Origin: Vibrio coralliirubri
GTDB taxonomy: Bacteria; Pseudomonadota; Gammaproteobacteria; Enterobacterales; Vibrionaceae
DNA: 64,000 nt
Reading direction: 5' to 3'
Assembly: GCF_024347375.1 (NCBI RefSeq)
Contig: NZ_AP025470.1
Span: forward strand, 3,038,001 to 3,102,000
Of this stretch, positions 44,346 through 54,492 are shown one piece after another (within the stretch, counting starts at the first letter, position 1; every line of letters starts with the position of its first letter). The notes under the pieces are model-generated. The model saw nothing but the letters and a program-made list of their open reading frames with translations, made no database searches and was not told the DNA's origin. The position numbers and the translations under genes are program-made.

Positions 44346-44855
44346 ATGTCCAAATATAGCCGAGAGCTAAAATGTATCATTGCTAAGCAATACTTAGATG
44401 GCACGTCATCTCTCTACTTAGCAAAACAATATTCAATTTCTTCAAGGCAGATACGGTATTGGGCTCAAGTCTTTGCCATCCATGGTACTGATTCATTTTT
44501 ACCAACTAATCATGCCGCGACTGCTCAAACAAAACGAAAAGCATTGAATTTAATGTGGACGAATGAATGGTCTCTCACGCACACTAGCGCTGTATTAAAC
44601 CTCTCATCCCCTGGAATACTCTCTGTCTGGCTTAAACGATTTAATGAGCTCGGTATCAAGGGGCTCGAAATGCGCCAGAAAGGAAGACCCTCAATGAAAC
44701 AGCAACCTCAACGTACCACTAAGCCTGATAATGAAATGACACTTGAGGAGCTAAAAGAGGAGTTGGTCTACTTACGAACCGAGAATGCCGTTCTAAAAAA
44801 GTTGGAAGAGTTGGAGCAGAAAAAAAACCGTCGAACAAAGAAAAAGCGGTCATAG
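44346..44855 (+). CDS. IS3-family transposase OrfA
   Basis: 169 aa, two helix-turn-helix segments (KCIIAKQYLDGTSSLYLAKQ, SLTHTSAVLNLSSPGILSVW) and a C-terminal leucine-zipper-like helix (LEELKEELVYLRTENAVLKK). Near the end a canonical slippery heptamer A_AAA_AAC (44822-44828, in the orfA frame) would shift ribosomes -1 into orfB to make the OrfAB transposase. A second A_AAA_AAG lies at 44795-44801. Confidence 0.9.
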   Translation: MSKYSRELKCIIAKQYLDGTSSLYLAKQYSISSRQIRYWAQVFAIHGTDSFLPTNHAATAQTKRKALNLMWTNEWSLTHTSAVLNLSSPGILSVWLKRFNELGIKGLEMRQKGRPSMKQQPQRTTKPDNEMTLEELKEELVYLRTENAVLKKLEELEQKKNRRTKKKRS

Positions 44856-44908
44856 CTCTAACTCTTAAAGGCAAGTACCCATTAAAGCACTTACTGCACA
44901 CTCTACAG

Positions 44909-45694
44909 TTGGCAAAAAGTGTCTTTTATTATCAGGCTCAAACGAGCAAGCGCCAAAATAGCTACGAACGTGAGCTGCGGTTGATAAAGTCAATTTATCA
45001 TGAACATAAGGGGCGATACGGCTACCGCCGTATTCACTTGGAACTAAAGAATCAGGGGTTCGTGCTTAATCACAAAACGGTTCAAAGGCTTATGGCTCAG
45101 CTCAACCTTAAATCGACGGTCAGGATTAAAAAGTATCGTTCATACCGAGGAGAGTCAGGAAAAGCTGCTCCCAACGTTCTTGAAAGAGATTTTAGTGCGA
45201 CTCAACCCGATGAAAAGTGGGTAACTGATGTCACGGAGTTCAAAGTCAAAGAGCAGAAAGTATACTTATCTCCCGTTGTCGACTTGTTTACTCAGGAGGT
45301 GGTTGCTTATAGAGTGGCCAAAAATGCCTGCTTGCCGCTTGTCACAGATATGCTGACGGAAGCTATATCAACGCTTAAACCCAACTCAAAGCCAATTATA
45401 CATAGCGATCAAGGTTGGCAATATCGCCATCGACAGTATCAGAAAAAGGTAGCGGAGAGTGGGTTAACGCAAAGCATGTCGAGAAAAGGTAACTGCTTGG
45501 ATAATGCTGTTGCTGAAAACTTTTTTGCTTTACTCAAAACCGAGATGTATCACAACCAAAGCTTTGAAGATGCAGATGCTCTGATAGAGCAGATTAAAGA
45601 ATACATCGAGTACTACAATACCAAACGTATAAAAGTGAAACTAAAAGGCCTGACTCCGATAGAATATCGAACTCAGGCCTTGAAAGCCGCTTAA
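44909..45694 (+). CDS. IS3-family transposase OrfB (catalytic part)
   Basis: 261 aa from TTG; the frame is open further upstream through the frameshift site, as expected for OrfAB. rve integrase core: WVTDVTEF and HSDQGWQYRH supply the two Asp, and NCLDNAVAENFFALLKTEMY the Glu. The HTH_21 region GRYGYRRIHLELKNQG precedes the core. The DDE triad is intact. In phase -1 relative to orfA. Confidence 0.9.
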   Translation: MAKSVFYYQAQTSKRQNSYERELRLIKSIYHEHKGRYGYRRIHLELKNQGFVLNHKTVQRLMAQLNLKSTVRIKKYRSYRGESGKAAPNVLERDFSATQPDEKWVTDVTEFKVKEQKVYLSPVVDLFTQEVVAYRVAKNACLPLVTDMLTEAISTLKPNSKPIIHSDQGWQYRHRQYQKKVAESGLTQSMSRKGNCLDNAVAENFFALLKTEMYHNQSFEDADALIEQIKEYIEYYNTKRIKVKLKGLTPIEYRTQALKAA

Positions 45695-45729
45695 CAGAAA
45701 TGTCCAACTTTACGGGGTCACTTCAATCA

Positions 45730-45740
45730 ACGTTGGCTTT
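45730..45740. terminator. Right arm of the terminator split by the IS
   Basis: ACGTTGGCTTT, complement of 44285-44295. On the minus strand it is now the first arm only; its partner and T run are about 1.4 kb away, so ispH has probably lost this terminator. Confidence 0.75.
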
Positions 45741-45813
45741 CTACTGTTTACAAATCGATAGTGTTTACGAATCGCTAGTATCACGCATCGATGGTGTCAC
45801 TAATCAATAGAGA

Positions 45814-46773
45814 TTAGTCGACTTGCTTAATCTGTAGCTCTTTTGGCACTTCGAAGAACATGTTCTCTTCACGACCTTGGATCTCTTCAACGTCAGTCGC
45901 ACCCAGCTCACGGATACGATCTAAGATTTGGTTTACCAACTCTTCAGGAGCAGAAGCACCGGCTGTTACACCGATTTTCTTTTTCCCTTCAACCCACTCT
46001 GTTTGAATGTCTTCAGGACAGTCCGTTAGGTAGCCTGGCGTACCTAGCTTCTCAGCCAGCTCTTTTAGACGAGTTGAGTTAGATGAGTTCTTAGAACCAA
46101 CAACAATCACTACATCAACGTCATTCGCCATCTCACGCACTGCGTCTTGACGGTTTTGAGTCGCGTAACAGATGTCGTCTTTACGTGGACCTTGAATCTC
46201 AGGGAACACTCGACGTAGCTCTTCAATCACGTCTGCAGTTTCATCAACTGACAACGTTGTTTGGCTCACGTAGTGCAGGTTACTTGGATCATTCACCACG
46301 AGGTTCTGTACGTCCTCAGGCTTCTCAACCAAGTACATTCCACCCGTTTGGCTCGAGTACTGACCCATGGTGCCTTCAACCTCAGGGTGACCCGCGTGAC
46401 CGATCAGTACTACTTCCATATGTTTGCGGCTCGCACGAGCAACCTCCATATGAACTTTAGTCACCAAAGGACACGTCGCATCAAATACCGTTAACTCACG
46501 CTCTTTCGCTTCTTTACGAACCGCTTGAGAGACACCGTGAGCCGAGAAGATCACGATGTTGTCGTCTGGCACTTCACTCAGTTCTTCGACAAAAATAGCA
46601 CCACGCTGCTTGAGCCCCTCAACAACAAAGCGGTTGTGTACCACTTCATGGCGAACATAGATCGGTGGCTGATACATTTCAAGTGCACGCTCTACGATGC
46701 TGATCGCACGATCGACACCGGCACAAAAGCCACGAGGGTTAGCTAACATTATTTTCATTTCATTGCTCATCAT
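45814..46773 (-). CDS. ispH: 4-hydroxy-3-methylbut-2-enyl diphosphate reductase IspH
   Basis: 319 aa. Fe-S cysteines in [25 protein letters not shown] and [21 protein letters not shown] and TAGASAP also conserved. Last step of the non-mevalonate isoprenoid pathway. ATG codons at 46773, 46770 and 46758 are candidates; the last gives [10 protein letters not shown], like E. coli, and no clear SD decides. Downstream of fkpB. Confidence 0.95.
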   Translation of the reverse strand: MMSNEMKIMLANPRGFCAGVDRAISIVERALEMYQPPIYVRHEVVHNRFVVEGLKQRGAIFVEELSEVPDDNIVIFSAHGVSQAVRKEAKERELTVFDATCPLVTKVHMEVARASRKHMEVVLIGHAGHPEVEGTMGQYSSQTGGMYLVEKPEDVQNLVVNDPSNLHYVSQTTLSVDETADVIEELRRVFPEIQGPRKDDICYATQNRQDAVREMANDVDVVIVVGSKNSSNSTRLKELAEKLGTPGYLTDCPEDIQTEWVEGKKKIGVTAGASAPEELVNQILDRIRELGATDVEEIQGREENMFFEVPKELQIKQVD

Positions 46774-46908
46774 TTACCGCGGTACTAAGGTTGTTTCTAT
46801 AGAGTTCGCCGTCAGCGAGGTTCGCATTCTACAGTGAAGCGTCTAGACAGTGAAGCTCTGGGTTGTGTGTCACTGGTGTAAGGCAGTGCTATTCTAACGT
46901 TAAGAGAG

Positions 46909-47340
46909 TTATTCTACCGTTAAGATGTTGACGTCAAAGGTAACGTCTTGACCAGCGAGCGGGTGATTAAAATCAACCGTAACTGAATCACCTGCGATCT
47001 CAGTAATAATACCTGGAATTTCCATACCGTCAGGACCTGAAAATGCCATGATAGTGCCCACTTCAACTTCAGAGTCGCCAACAAACTTAGCACGATCCAT
47101 ATAGTGAATATGATCTGGGTTTGGCATACCAAACGCGTCTTCCGCTTTCAGTTCGATAGACTTTTCAGTGCCGGCTTCAAGTCCAAGTAAGCACGCTTCA
47201 AAGTTCTCACTTAGGCTGCCATCGCCCATGACGAACTTCGCTGGCTTGCCCATATTTTCCGTACTATCGGCAACTGAACCATCCTTCATTTTAATCGTAA
47301 AATGTAGAGTTACTGCTGAATCATTTTTAATTGCTGCCAC
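46909..47340 (-). CDS. fkpB: FKBP-type peptidyl-prolyl isomerase FkpB (SlpA-like)
   Basis: 143 aa from GTG 47340, chosen because AGGAAAG lies just upstream and the protein then starts MAAIKNDSAVTLHFTIK, as in the family. FKBP domain with insert-in-flap features: KPAKFVMGDGSLSENFEACLLG, VDFNHPLAGQDVTFDV. Cytoplasmic folding factor that associates with ribosomes or substrates. Normally follows lspA in one operon; here a strong terminator and a repeat-like element separate them. Confidence 0.92.
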   Translation of the reverse strand: MAAIKNDSAVTLHFTIKMKDGSVADSTENMGKPAKFVMGDGSLSENFEACLLGLEAGTEKSIELKAEDAFGMPNPDHIHYMDRAKFVGDSEVEVGTIMAFSGPDGMEIPGIITEIAGDSVTVDFNHPLAGQDVTFDVNILTVE

Positions 47341-47446
47341 GTTACTTTCCTTAGATTTCTTTATTATTTGAGAACGCAATTTGCTTCGCTCTCATATCAT
47401 ATCAATCACAGTAAGTAAGTACTCAGACATAGTTCAGGGAAAAGGC

Positions 47447-47520
47447 TTGAGAACAAGGCAGAATTTTTCGATAAGTAGTTATTCTACAATCAAAAATTCT
47501 AACGAAGTTATCGAGGCTTT
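47447..47520. repeat. Imperfect palindromic intergenic element
   Basis: AGAATTTTTCGATAAGTAG (47461-47479) and CTACAATCAAAAATTCT (47485-47501) form an imperfect dyad, flanked by GGCTTGAGAACAAGGC and CGAAGTTATCGAGGC. The same kind of sequence recurs in my recollection of Vibrio intergenic regions. A second TAGTTATTTACTACGATTGA lies at about 47538. Assignment as a dispersed repeat is inference. Confidence 0.45.
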
Positions 47521-47572
47521 TAGCAAACTAGGGAGAGTAGTTATTTACTACGATTGATATTAATTGCAGCAT

Positions 47573-47608
47573 AAAAAAAAGCGCCGTCGGAATCAACCGA
47601 CAGCGCTT
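47573..47608 (-). terminator. Terminator of lspA
   Basis: Minus strand AAGCGCTGTCGG / CCGACGGCGCTT (one G-T pair), six-base loop, eight T. Separates ileS-lspA from fkpB-ispH. Confidence 0.88.
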
Positions 47609-47652
47609 AGGGCTATTCTATTCTGTGAGTCATAGACTGACTTTGAGGCAAG

Positions 47653-48153
47653 CTATTTGCTTTCGTCTTTCTTACGGAAACCATCTAAGATGATCATCGC
47701 AGCACCGATACAGATTCCCATATCCGCTAAGTTAAATGCAGGCCAGTGGTAAGTGCCCCAGTAGAAGTCTAAGTAATCGACAACAAAGCCGTGTACTACT
47801 CGGTCAAACACATTACCTACCGCGCCACCAATGATGATCGCATAAGCAATGTTATTCCACTTCTCTGCTGCTGGTAGTTTGCTCATCCAGTACGTCAGCA
47901 TACCTGTTACCGCAAATGCGATACCCGTAAATAACCAACGCTGCCAACCACTTTGATCACTCAAGAAGCTAAACGCTGCACCGTAGTTATGCACGTACAA
48001 AAAGTTAAAGAATGGCAGCACCTCAATACGGTTTGCCCAGCCGTAACCCATATTGTCCATGACAAAGAGTTTAATGCCGATATCAGCCAAGAAGACCAAT
48101 AGAGCCAACCATAACCAACGTACACCAGATTGTTTTAACGAAACTTCACTCAT
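47653..48153 (-). CDS. lspA: Lipoprotein signal peptidase LspA
   Basis: 166 aa, four membrane segments. Catalytic Asp pair in [11 protein letters not shown] and [24 protein letters not shown] also conserved. Cleaves prolipoproteins after Lgt has acted (lgt is at 61 kb). Downstream of ileS in the usual order. Confidence 0.95.
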   Translation of the reverse strand: MSEVSLKQSGVRWLWLALLVFLADIGIKLFVMDNMGYGWANRIEVLPFFNFLYVHNYGAAFSFLSDQSGWQRWLFTGIAFAVTGMLTYWMSKLPAAEKWNNIAYAIIIGGAVGNVFDRVVHGFVVDYLDFYWGTYHWPAFNLADMGICIGAAMIILDGFRKKDESK

Positions 48154-48249
48154 TTCTATTCCTAGTATTTACGAAGTTGGTATTCATTGTTAGTCACCTT
48201 ACGTGATCTTGATTACCAACTTGGTTAAACACATTTCCTATAACTAAAA

Positions 48250-48272
48250 ATAACCCCAGTTGATACTGGGGC
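48250..48272 (-). terminator. Hairpin between ileS and lspA
   Basis: Minus strand CCCCAGT / ACTGGGG, four-base loop, then TTATTTTTA. A weak terminator or attenuator inside the operon. Confidence 0.6.
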
Positions 48273-48310
48273 TATGATTTTTACAAAAAGTTCAGTCTTT
48301 CTCTGAGTCG

Positions 48311-51169
48311 TTATGCGAACTTACGCACTTCGCCTTCACCGTCGATGTTCGACACACAACGACCACAAACTTTCTCGTGACCTTCGATAGTGCCTACATC
48401 TGGAGTGTGGTGCCAGCAACGGTCACACTTCTCAGCTTCAGTAGCCGCAACTTCAACGAATAGACCAGCAACGTCTGTCGCTTGCGCCGCTTCAGACTTC
48501 TCGCTCAGTGGCTTAACAACAGCTGCAGAAGTGATAAGTACGAAACGTAGCTCATCTTCTAGCTTGTTGATTTTAGCCGCTAGTGCATCGTCAGCGTATA
48601 GAGTAACTTCAGCTTGCAGTGCGCCACCGATCGTTTTCTCTTTACGAGCATCTTCAAGAAGCTTATTCACTGCGCCACGAACAGACTGGATTTCAGTCCA
48701 GAATTCGTTGCTTAGCTCTTCGCCTTCTGCAAGACCAAATAGACCTTCGAACCATTCACCTGTGAATACGAACGTGTCGCGCTCACCTGGCATTTCATTC
48801 CAGATTTCATCTGCAGTGAACGACATGATAGGAGCCATCCAACGAACTAGAGCTTCTACGATGTAGTAAAGCGCCGTTTGACAGCTACGTTGAGCATGGC
48901 TGCCCTGCTTCGCTGTGTACTGACGGTCTTTAATTACGTCTAGGTAGAAAGAACCCATTTCGATAGAACAGAACTGCATTAGACGTTGAGTCACACCGTG
49001 AGTGTTGTACTCACCGTATGCTTTAACAATCTCTTCTTGTGCAGCTTGAGCACGGCCAACAGCCCAGCGATCAAGTGCAACCATATCTTCAGCAGGTACT
49101 AGGTCAGTTTCAGGGTTGAAACCGTTCAAGTTCGCTAGGAAGAAACGAGCTGTGTTACGAATACGACGGTAAGCATCTGCTGAACGTTTCAGGATTTCAT
49201 CAGAAACCGCAACTTCACCTGTGTAGTCTGTAGAAGCAACCCATAGACGCAGGATATCTGCACCTAGCTTGTTGGTTACGTCTTTAGGAGCAACAACGTT
49301 ACCGATAGATTTAGACATCTTACGGCCGTTACCATCCACCACGAAACCGTGTGTTAGTACTTGCTTGTACGGTGCTTCGTCTTTCATCGCGATAGATGAA
49401 ATTAGAGAAGACTGGAACCAGCCACGGTGTTGGTCTGAACCTTCAAGGTAAAGATCAGCACTGTGAGTACGCTCTTCATTAGGGAAGTTGTACTCTTCAC
49501 GAGAGTCAACAACAGAGAAGTGCGTAACACCTGAGTCGAACCATACGTCTAGCGTATCCATTACTTTTTCGTACTTATCAGCGTCTTCTGCGCCCATAAG
49601 TTCAGCAGCGTCTACATCCCACCAAGCTTGAATGCCTTTCTCTTCAACTAGCTTCGCTACTTTTTCAATAAGTGCTGGGCTTTCTGGGTGAAGTTCTGCT
49701 GTTTCTTTATGAACGAACAGAGCAATTGGCACACCCCAAGTACGTTGACGAGAGATACACCACTCAGGGCGACCTTCAACCATACCTTCGATACGGCTTT
49801 GACCCCATTCAGGCAACCACTCAACACTCTTAATTGACTCTAGTGCTTTAGCACGTAGGCCAGCTTGATCCATAGAGATGAACCATTGTGGTGTTGCGCG
49901 GAAGATGATTGGAGTTTTGTGTCTCCAACAGTGTGGGTAGCTGTGCTCGTAAGCGTGGTGATGCAGAAGTGCACCTTTCTCTTTTAGAACTTCTAAAACA
50001 GAGTCGTTCGCTTTGAATACGTGCTGACCAGCAAATAGCTCAGTATCTGGCAGGTAAACGCCGTTTGAACCAACTGGGTTAGCGATTTCTAGGTTGTACT
50101 TCTTACCAACCACGAAATCCTCTTGACCGTGGCCAGGCGCAGTGTGAACCACACCAGTACCTGAATCCGTTGTTACGTGATCGCCAAGAACTGCAGGAAC
50201 AGTAAAGTCGTAGAACGGGTGGTTGAACTGAGAAAGCTCAAGATCAGCACCTGTAGCAAAACCAAGGTTATGGAAGTGCTCGATACCTGCACGATCCATT
50301 ACGTCTTTTGCTAGTTCAGAAGCAACAACGATACGTTGAGCAGGCTGGTCGCCATTCGCTTCAACTTGGATAAGCACGTATTCAAGATCATCACGTAGAC
50401 ATACTGCGCGGTTAGCAGGCAGAGTCCATGGTGTTGTTGTCCAGATAACGATAGAGATTTCGCCCTGGCCCGCGTGGCCTTCAGCTAGAGTAAATTTCTC
50501 TAGAAGAGCCGCTTCGTCAGCTGCTGTAAATTTCACATCGATAGATGGAGAAACTTTATCTTTGTATTCAACTTCAGCTTCAGCCAGAGCAGAACCACAG
50601 TCAGTACACCAGTGAACTGGCTTGAAACCTTTAAGAAGGTGACCTTTATCTGCGATTTTGCCAAGAGAACGAATGATGTTCGCTTCAGTGCCGAAATCCA
50701 TAGTGCGGTAAGGTTTGTCCCACTCGCCCATGATGCCAAGACGTTTGAAGCTCTCTTTCTGACCTTCAACTTGACCCGCAGCGTACTTACGACACTCTTC
50801 GCGGAATTCAGCAGCCGAAATCTTCTGACCAGGCTTACCTTTCTTCTTCTCAACCATTAGCTCGATTGGAAGACCGTGACAGTCCCAACCAGGGATGTAC
50901 GGTGCATCAAAACCAGAAAGGGTCTTAGATTTGATAATAATGTCTTTAAGAATCTTATTCAGCGCGTGGCCAATGTGAATGTCGCCGTTCGCGTATGGAG
51001 GGCCATCATGCAGTACGAAAGATTTTTTACCTTTCTTTGCCTTACGGATTTCGCCGTAAAGATCTTCTTTGTACCAACGCTTCAGCATTTCTGGCTCACG
51101 ATTTGCCAGATTGCCGCGCATTGGGAACCCTGTTTCTGGTAAGTTCAGGGTATCTTTATAATCACTCAT
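48311..51169 (-). CDS. ileS: Isoleucyl-tRNA synthetase IleS
   Basis: 952 aa. Class I motifs [15 protein letters not shown] (HIGH) and [10 protein letters not shown] (KMSKS). CP1 editing region contains [14 protein letters not shown] and [17 protein letters not shown]-terminal zinc ribbon CDRCWHH...CGRCVSNI. Between ribF and lspA, the standard order. Confidence 0.97.
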   Translation of the reverse strand: MSDYKDTLNLPETGFPMRGNLANREPEMLKRWYKEDLYGEIRKAKKGKKSFVLHDGPPYANGDIHIGHALNKILKDIIIKSKTLSGFDAPYIPGWDCHGLPIELMVEKKKGKPGQKISAAEFREECRKYAAGQVEGQKESFKRLGIMGEWDKPYRTMDFGTEANIIRSLGKIADKGHLLKGFKPVHWCTDCGSALAEAEVEYKDKVSPSIDVKFTAADEAALLEKFTLAEGHAGQGEISIVIWTTTPWTLPANRAVCLRDDLEYVLIQVEANGDQPAQRIVVASELAKDVMDRAGIEHFHNLGFATGADLELSQFNHPFYDFTVPAVLGDHVTTDSGTGVVHTAPGHGQEDFVVGKKYNLEIANPVGSNGVYLPDTELFAGQHVFKANDSVLEVLKEKGALLHHHAYEHSYPHCWRHKTPIIFRATPQWFISMDQAGLRAKALESIKSVEWLPEWGQSRIEGMVEGRPEWCISRQRTWGVPIALFVHKETAELHPESPALIEKVAKLVEEKGIQAWWDVDAAELMGAEDADKYEKVMDTLDVWFDSGVTHFSVVDSREEYNFPNEERTHSADLYLEGSDQHRGWFQSSLISSIAMKDEAPYKQVLTHGFVVDGNGRKMSKSIGNVVAPKDVTNKLGADILRLWVASTDYTGEVAVSDEILKRSADAYRRIRNTARFFLANLNGFNPETDLVPAEDMVALDRWAVGRAQAAQEEIVKAYGEYNTHGVTQRLMQFCSIEMGSFYLDVIKDRQYTAKQGSHAQRSCQTALYYIVEALVRWMAPIMSFTADEIWNEMPGERDTFVFTGEWFEGLFGLAEGEELSNEFWTEIQSVRGAVNKLLEDARKEKTIGGALQAEVTLYADDALAAKINKLEDELRFVLITSAAVVKPLSEKSEAAQATDVAGLFVEVAATEAEKCDRCWHHTPDVGTIEGHEKVCGRCVSNIDGEGEVRKFA

Positions 51170-51232
51170 CGATTCTTAATTCCGTTATATTGGGCGAAGT
51201 TAGACATTATGTTAATCGGTGGAATCATCCGA

Positions 51233-52168
51233 TTAATTCTTTAGCTGAAGCAGCCACACCCTTGCGGCTTCAGCATCCAATTCTATTTGATTCTTTAGTG
51301 CGTCGAACGATTCAAATTTTATCTCGTCGCGCAGTTTGTGCAAAAGTCGTACTTCTAACTGTTTACCATATAAATTGGCTTTAAAGTCAAAAAAGTGCAC
51401 TTCTAATTGCTGCCTTACCCCATTAACTGTTGGTCGTTGTCCAATATTAGCCACGCCACCGACAGGAACACCGTCGATATCCAAAGCTTCAACAACATAC
51501 ACTCCCGATACAGGAGAAACACAACGCTTTAATGGAATATTAGCGGTAGGGAAACCGATAGTTCTCCCTAGTTTTCGACCATGGGACACTCGACCACTAA
51601 TACTGTAATCACGTCCTAACATGGTAGCACTTGCAGCCAAGTCATCGACCGCTAATGCATTTCGTATCTCAGTACTGCTTACTCGTAATTGGTTTAAGCA
51701 ATAGCTTTGGGTGCTGACCACCTCAAAACCGTACTTCTCGCCCGCCTCTTTGAGCATAGCGAAATTGCCAGTGCGACCTTTACCAAAGCAAAAATCGTCA
51801 CCAACCACCAAGAACTTCACACCAAGCTTATCAACCAAAAGATCCTTAATGAACGCTTCCGCGGATAAACTTGCAAAATACTGATTAAAATTAACACACA
51901 ATAAGCGACTGATATCTAGCTTGCTCAATTGCACGTATTTATCTCGTAAGCGAGTTAAACGTGCTGGCGCTCTATCTCGGGCAAACAGCTCCATAGGCTG
52001 CGGCTCAAACGTCATAACAACAGAAGGTAGCCCTAATGCTGCAGCTTGTTTAGAAACCTGACTCAGAACCTCTTGATGTCCTAAATGAACACCATCGAAG
52101 TTACCTATGGTTAATACACAGCCATGATGCTGCGCTTTAATATTGTGTATACCTCGGATCAGTTCCAT
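51233..52168 (-). CDS. ribF: Bifunctional riboflavin kinase / FAD synthetase RibF
   Basis: 311 aa. FAD synthetase nucleotidyltransferase part with TIGNFDGVHLGHQEVL and VVGDDFCFGKGRTG. C-terminal riboflavin kinase with GRTIGFPTANIPL. Makes FMN and FAD. 63 nt before ileS in the operon. No FMN riboswitch seen. Confidence 0.95.
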   Translation of the reverse strand: MELIRGIHNIKAQHHGCVLTIGNFDGVHLGHQEVLSQVSKQAAALGLPSVVMTFEPQPMELFARDRAPARLTRLRDKYVQLSKLDISRLLCVNFNQYFASLSAEAFIKDLLVDKLGVKFLVVGDDFCFGKGRTGNFAMLKEAGEKYGFEVVSTQSYCLNQLRVSSTEIRNALAVDDLAASATMLGRDYSISGRVSHGRKLGRTIGFPTANIPLKRCVSPVSGVYVVEALDIDGVPVGGVANIGQRPTVNGVRQQLEVHFFDFKANLYGKQLEVRLLHKLRDEIKFESFDALKNQIELDAEAARVWLLQLKN

Positions 52169-52238
52169 TATGATCAGCTAAAACCTGTTATTTGCATCAT
52201 TTATTGTGTGAAACCGACGGATTATATACTAATCAGTA

Positions 52239-53816
52239 TTAATCTGTCGCTGCTTTTAAATGTTTTACTCGGATACCTAAAATCAGTACCGAAACAATAT
52301 AAACAAAGCCACCAAGTCCAATCAAGCCTGTTAATGTCAGCGCTCTCTGGCTAAAGCTCCATTCAAGCCAATGTTGCATATTATCCAGCTGCCATAAAAT
52401 AGCCGCTACCATCACCACACCTGAGATAATTAATTTGGCACTGAACAACAAGGTTGTCTTAGTTAATTGATACACACCCGCAAGGTGTAATCCTCGATAT
52501 AACAACGCCATATTCACAAAGGCAGACAGTGCCGTCGCAATCGCCAAACCCACATAGCCATAGAAATAAGCGAAAATCGCGTTAAACACCATATTGGTCA
52601 CCATAGCGATAATGCCGTACTTAACCGGTGTCTTGGTATCTTGGCGAGAGTAATAACCCGGAGCTAAAACTTTAATCAACATGAAGTTAAGCAAGCCTGA
52701 TGCGTAAGCTACCAATGACATCGATGCCTGCTGTACATCGTGTGGAGAGAACTCACCGCGCATGAATAGCACCATTAGCATTGGTTTAGCTAAAACGATA
52801 AGACCTAACATCGCAGGAATACCAAGCAGCAAAACCATGCGCACGCCCCAGTCCATGGTATGCGCGAATCCTTCCCCTTGAGCATCTACGTGTTTACGAG
52901 ATAAAGCAGGAAGAATCACAGTCGCAATCGCGATACCGAATAAACCGAGAGGAAATTCAAGCAGTCGGTCTGAGTAGTACAACCAACTGATAGAGCCTGT
53001 TGCGAGGAAGCTGGCAATAAAGGTATCAAACAATAAGTTGATTTGACTGACCGATACACCGAACAGAGCAGGGATCATTAATGTGCGGATCTTAACCACA
53101 CCCGGATCTCGCCAACCCCACTTCGGCTTAACCAATACACCCGCTTTGATCAAGAAAGGCATTTGGAAAAGGAATTGGACTAAGCCACCAAGAAACACAC
53201 CAATAGCTAAACCAATTTCTGGTTGTTCTAAATTAGGTGAGATAAACCATGCAGCGCCTATGATCATCACGTTCAAGAACACAGGCGTAAAAGAAGAGAC
53301 CGCAAACTTACCTAATGTATTAAGAATCGCACCAGATAACGCAACGAAGGTGATAAACCATAAATAAGGAAAGGTAATCTTGAGCATAAAGCTCGCTAGC
53401 TCAAATTTTGGCGCTGATGGGCCATCATTTAGCCAGTCGATAAACCAACCTGCCCCAAACATCGCGGTGATCACACCAGAGCCCAACACCCCGATAACGG
53501 TGACAATAGAAACTAAGACCCCGAGCGTACCCGACACCTTAGCAATTAAATCTCGTGTCTTATCTTTATCGCCTGCGGCGTGATATTCCGTTAATACAGG
53601 AACAAACGCTTGAGAAAACGCACCTTCTGCAAAAAGTCGACGTAAGAAATTAGGAATTTTATTAGCGAAGAAAAATACGTCGGCACTCGCTCCTGCCCCC
53701 ATCAAATTTGCTACTACTACATCACGTACTAGCCCCAATACACGGGAAACAAAAGTCATTGCGCTGACAATCAGGCCTGACTTTAATAGTCGTTTACTCA
53801 CAGAAACCTCTGACAC
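52239..53816 (-). CDS. murJ: Lipid II flippase MurJ
   Basis: 525 aa, about 14 membrane segments (MATE/MOP fold). SGLIVSAMTFVSRVLGLVRD, NKIPNFLRRLFAEGAFSQAFVPVL and GYYSRQDTKTPVKYG are typical of MurJ/MviN. Essential for moving lipid II across the inner membrane. Upstream of ribF, divergent from rpsT. Confidence 0.95.
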   Translation of the reverse strand: MSEVSVSKRLLKSGLIVSAMTFVSRVLGLVRDVVVANLMGAGASADVFFFANKIPNFLRRLFAEGAFSQAFVPVLTEYHAAGDKDKTRDLIAKVSGTLGVLVSIVTVIGVLGSGVITAMFGAGWFIDWLNDGPSAPKFELASFMLKITFPYLWFITFVALSGAILNTLGKFAVSSFTPVFLNVMIIGAAWFISPNLEQPEIGLAIGVFLGGLVQFLFQMPFLIKAGVLVKPKWGWRDPGVVKIRTLMIPALFGVSVSQINLLFDTFIASFLATGSISWLYYSDRLLEFPLGLFGIAIATVILPALSRKHVDAQGEGFAHTMDWGVRMVLLLGIPAMLGLIVLAKPMLMVLFMRGEFSPHDVQQASMSLVAYASGLLNFMLIKVLAPGYYSRQDTKTPVKYGIIAMVTNMVFNAIFAYFYGYVGLAIATALSAFVNMALLYRGLHLAGVYQLTKTTLLFSAKLIISGVVMVAAILWQLDNMQHWLEWSFSQRALTLTGLIGLGGFVYIVSVLILGIRVKHLKAATD

Positions 53817-53976
53817 TGGTTGATTACTTTCAAGCGAGGATAAATACTATCCTGTCCTAAGAAGCATATTTATTAGCATTGGTCTAAAAATGCTGTTAGA
53901 ATCCCCGCCATCTTAACCGCGATGACCTTTCCATACCAAAGTTTGTTTGGCTACGATTGGTTTTTGCACAAATCAT

Positions 53977-54005
53977 TTGACAATTAAGCGCTAATGAGGG
54001 ATAGT
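53977..54005 (+). promoter_or_regulatory. Promoter of rpsT
   Basis: TTGACA (53977-53982), 17-bp spacer, GATAGT (54000-54005), then a GC-rich discriminator CCTCGCCC, as in growth-rate-regulated ribosomal promoters. Confidence 0.6.
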
Positions 54006-54052
54006 CCTCGCCCTTAAATTGTCACCGAACTAAGTTTTTGGGAGTTAGACCC

Positions 54053-54313
54053 TTGGCAAACAGTAAATCTGCTAAGAAGCGCGCTATCCAAGCTGAGAAA
54101 CGTCGCCAGCACAATGCTAGCCGTCGTTCTATGATGCGCACTTACATGAAAAAGACTATCGCAGCTATCGCAGCTGGTGATAAAGAAGCTGCAACTGCTG
54201 CTCTTGTAGAAGTTACACCACTTCTTGACCGTATGGCGACTAAAGGCCTTATTCATAAGAATAAAGCTGCACGTCATAAGTCTCGTTTCGCTGCTGCAAT
54301 CAAAGCTCTTTAA
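54053..54313 (+). CDS. rpsT: 30S ribosomal protein S20
   Basis: 86 aa starting at TTG 54053: (M)[21 protein letters not shown]. The E. coli gene also uses a UUG start, which takes part in S20 feedback control. GGAG at 54040-54043 is correctly spaced for this TTG; the in-frame TTG at 54038 overlaps that SD and is not used. Conserved block [15 protein letters not shown] near the C-terminus. Confidence 0.96.
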   Translation: MANSKSAKKRAIQAEKRRQHNASRRSMMRTYMKKTIAAIAAGDKEAATAALVEVTPLLDRMATKGLIHKNKAARHKSRFAAAIKAL

Positions 54314-54340
54314 TAGAAATTTGATTACAACGCAAAACGA

Positions 54341-54367
54341 AAAAAACCGGCCTAGGCCGGTTTTTTT
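54341..54367. terminator. Terminator of rpsT
   Basis: Palindrome AAAAAACCGGCC / GGCCGGTTTTTT with T run. Confidence 0.9.
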
Positions 54368-54492
54368 ATATCTAAATTTTGAGTAACGCTTTTATTTTAC
54401 GTGCTAACAGCCGTTTTTCTGACCGATAAACAATTTAAGCAGATAGATAAAACAAACAATCAGAAAAATAAATAGAGATGCAAATTGGTACG

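Larger units (their letters stand above)
44300..45725 (+). mobile_element. IS3-family (IS150-like) insertion sequence
   Basis: About 1,426 bp with imperfect terminal inverted repeats: left TGAACTGACCCCCAATAG, right (inverted) TGAAGTGACCCCGTAAAG, both followed by TTGGACA. Target duplication ATCA at 44296-44299 and 45726-45729. Carries orfA and orfB in overlapping -1 phase. All motifs look intact, so it may be active. Confidence 0.92.

Noticed and set aside
44346..45694. IS transposase read as broken because orfA and orfB are in different frames
   Set aside because: The -1 phase and the A_AAA_AAC heptamer are the normal programmed frameshift of IS3-family elements; the DDE motif is intact.
51173..51240. 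T-box or riboswitch controlling ileS or ribF
   Set aside because: The gaps before both genes are short and lack the conserved elements; no FMN-riboswitch or T-box sequence was visible.
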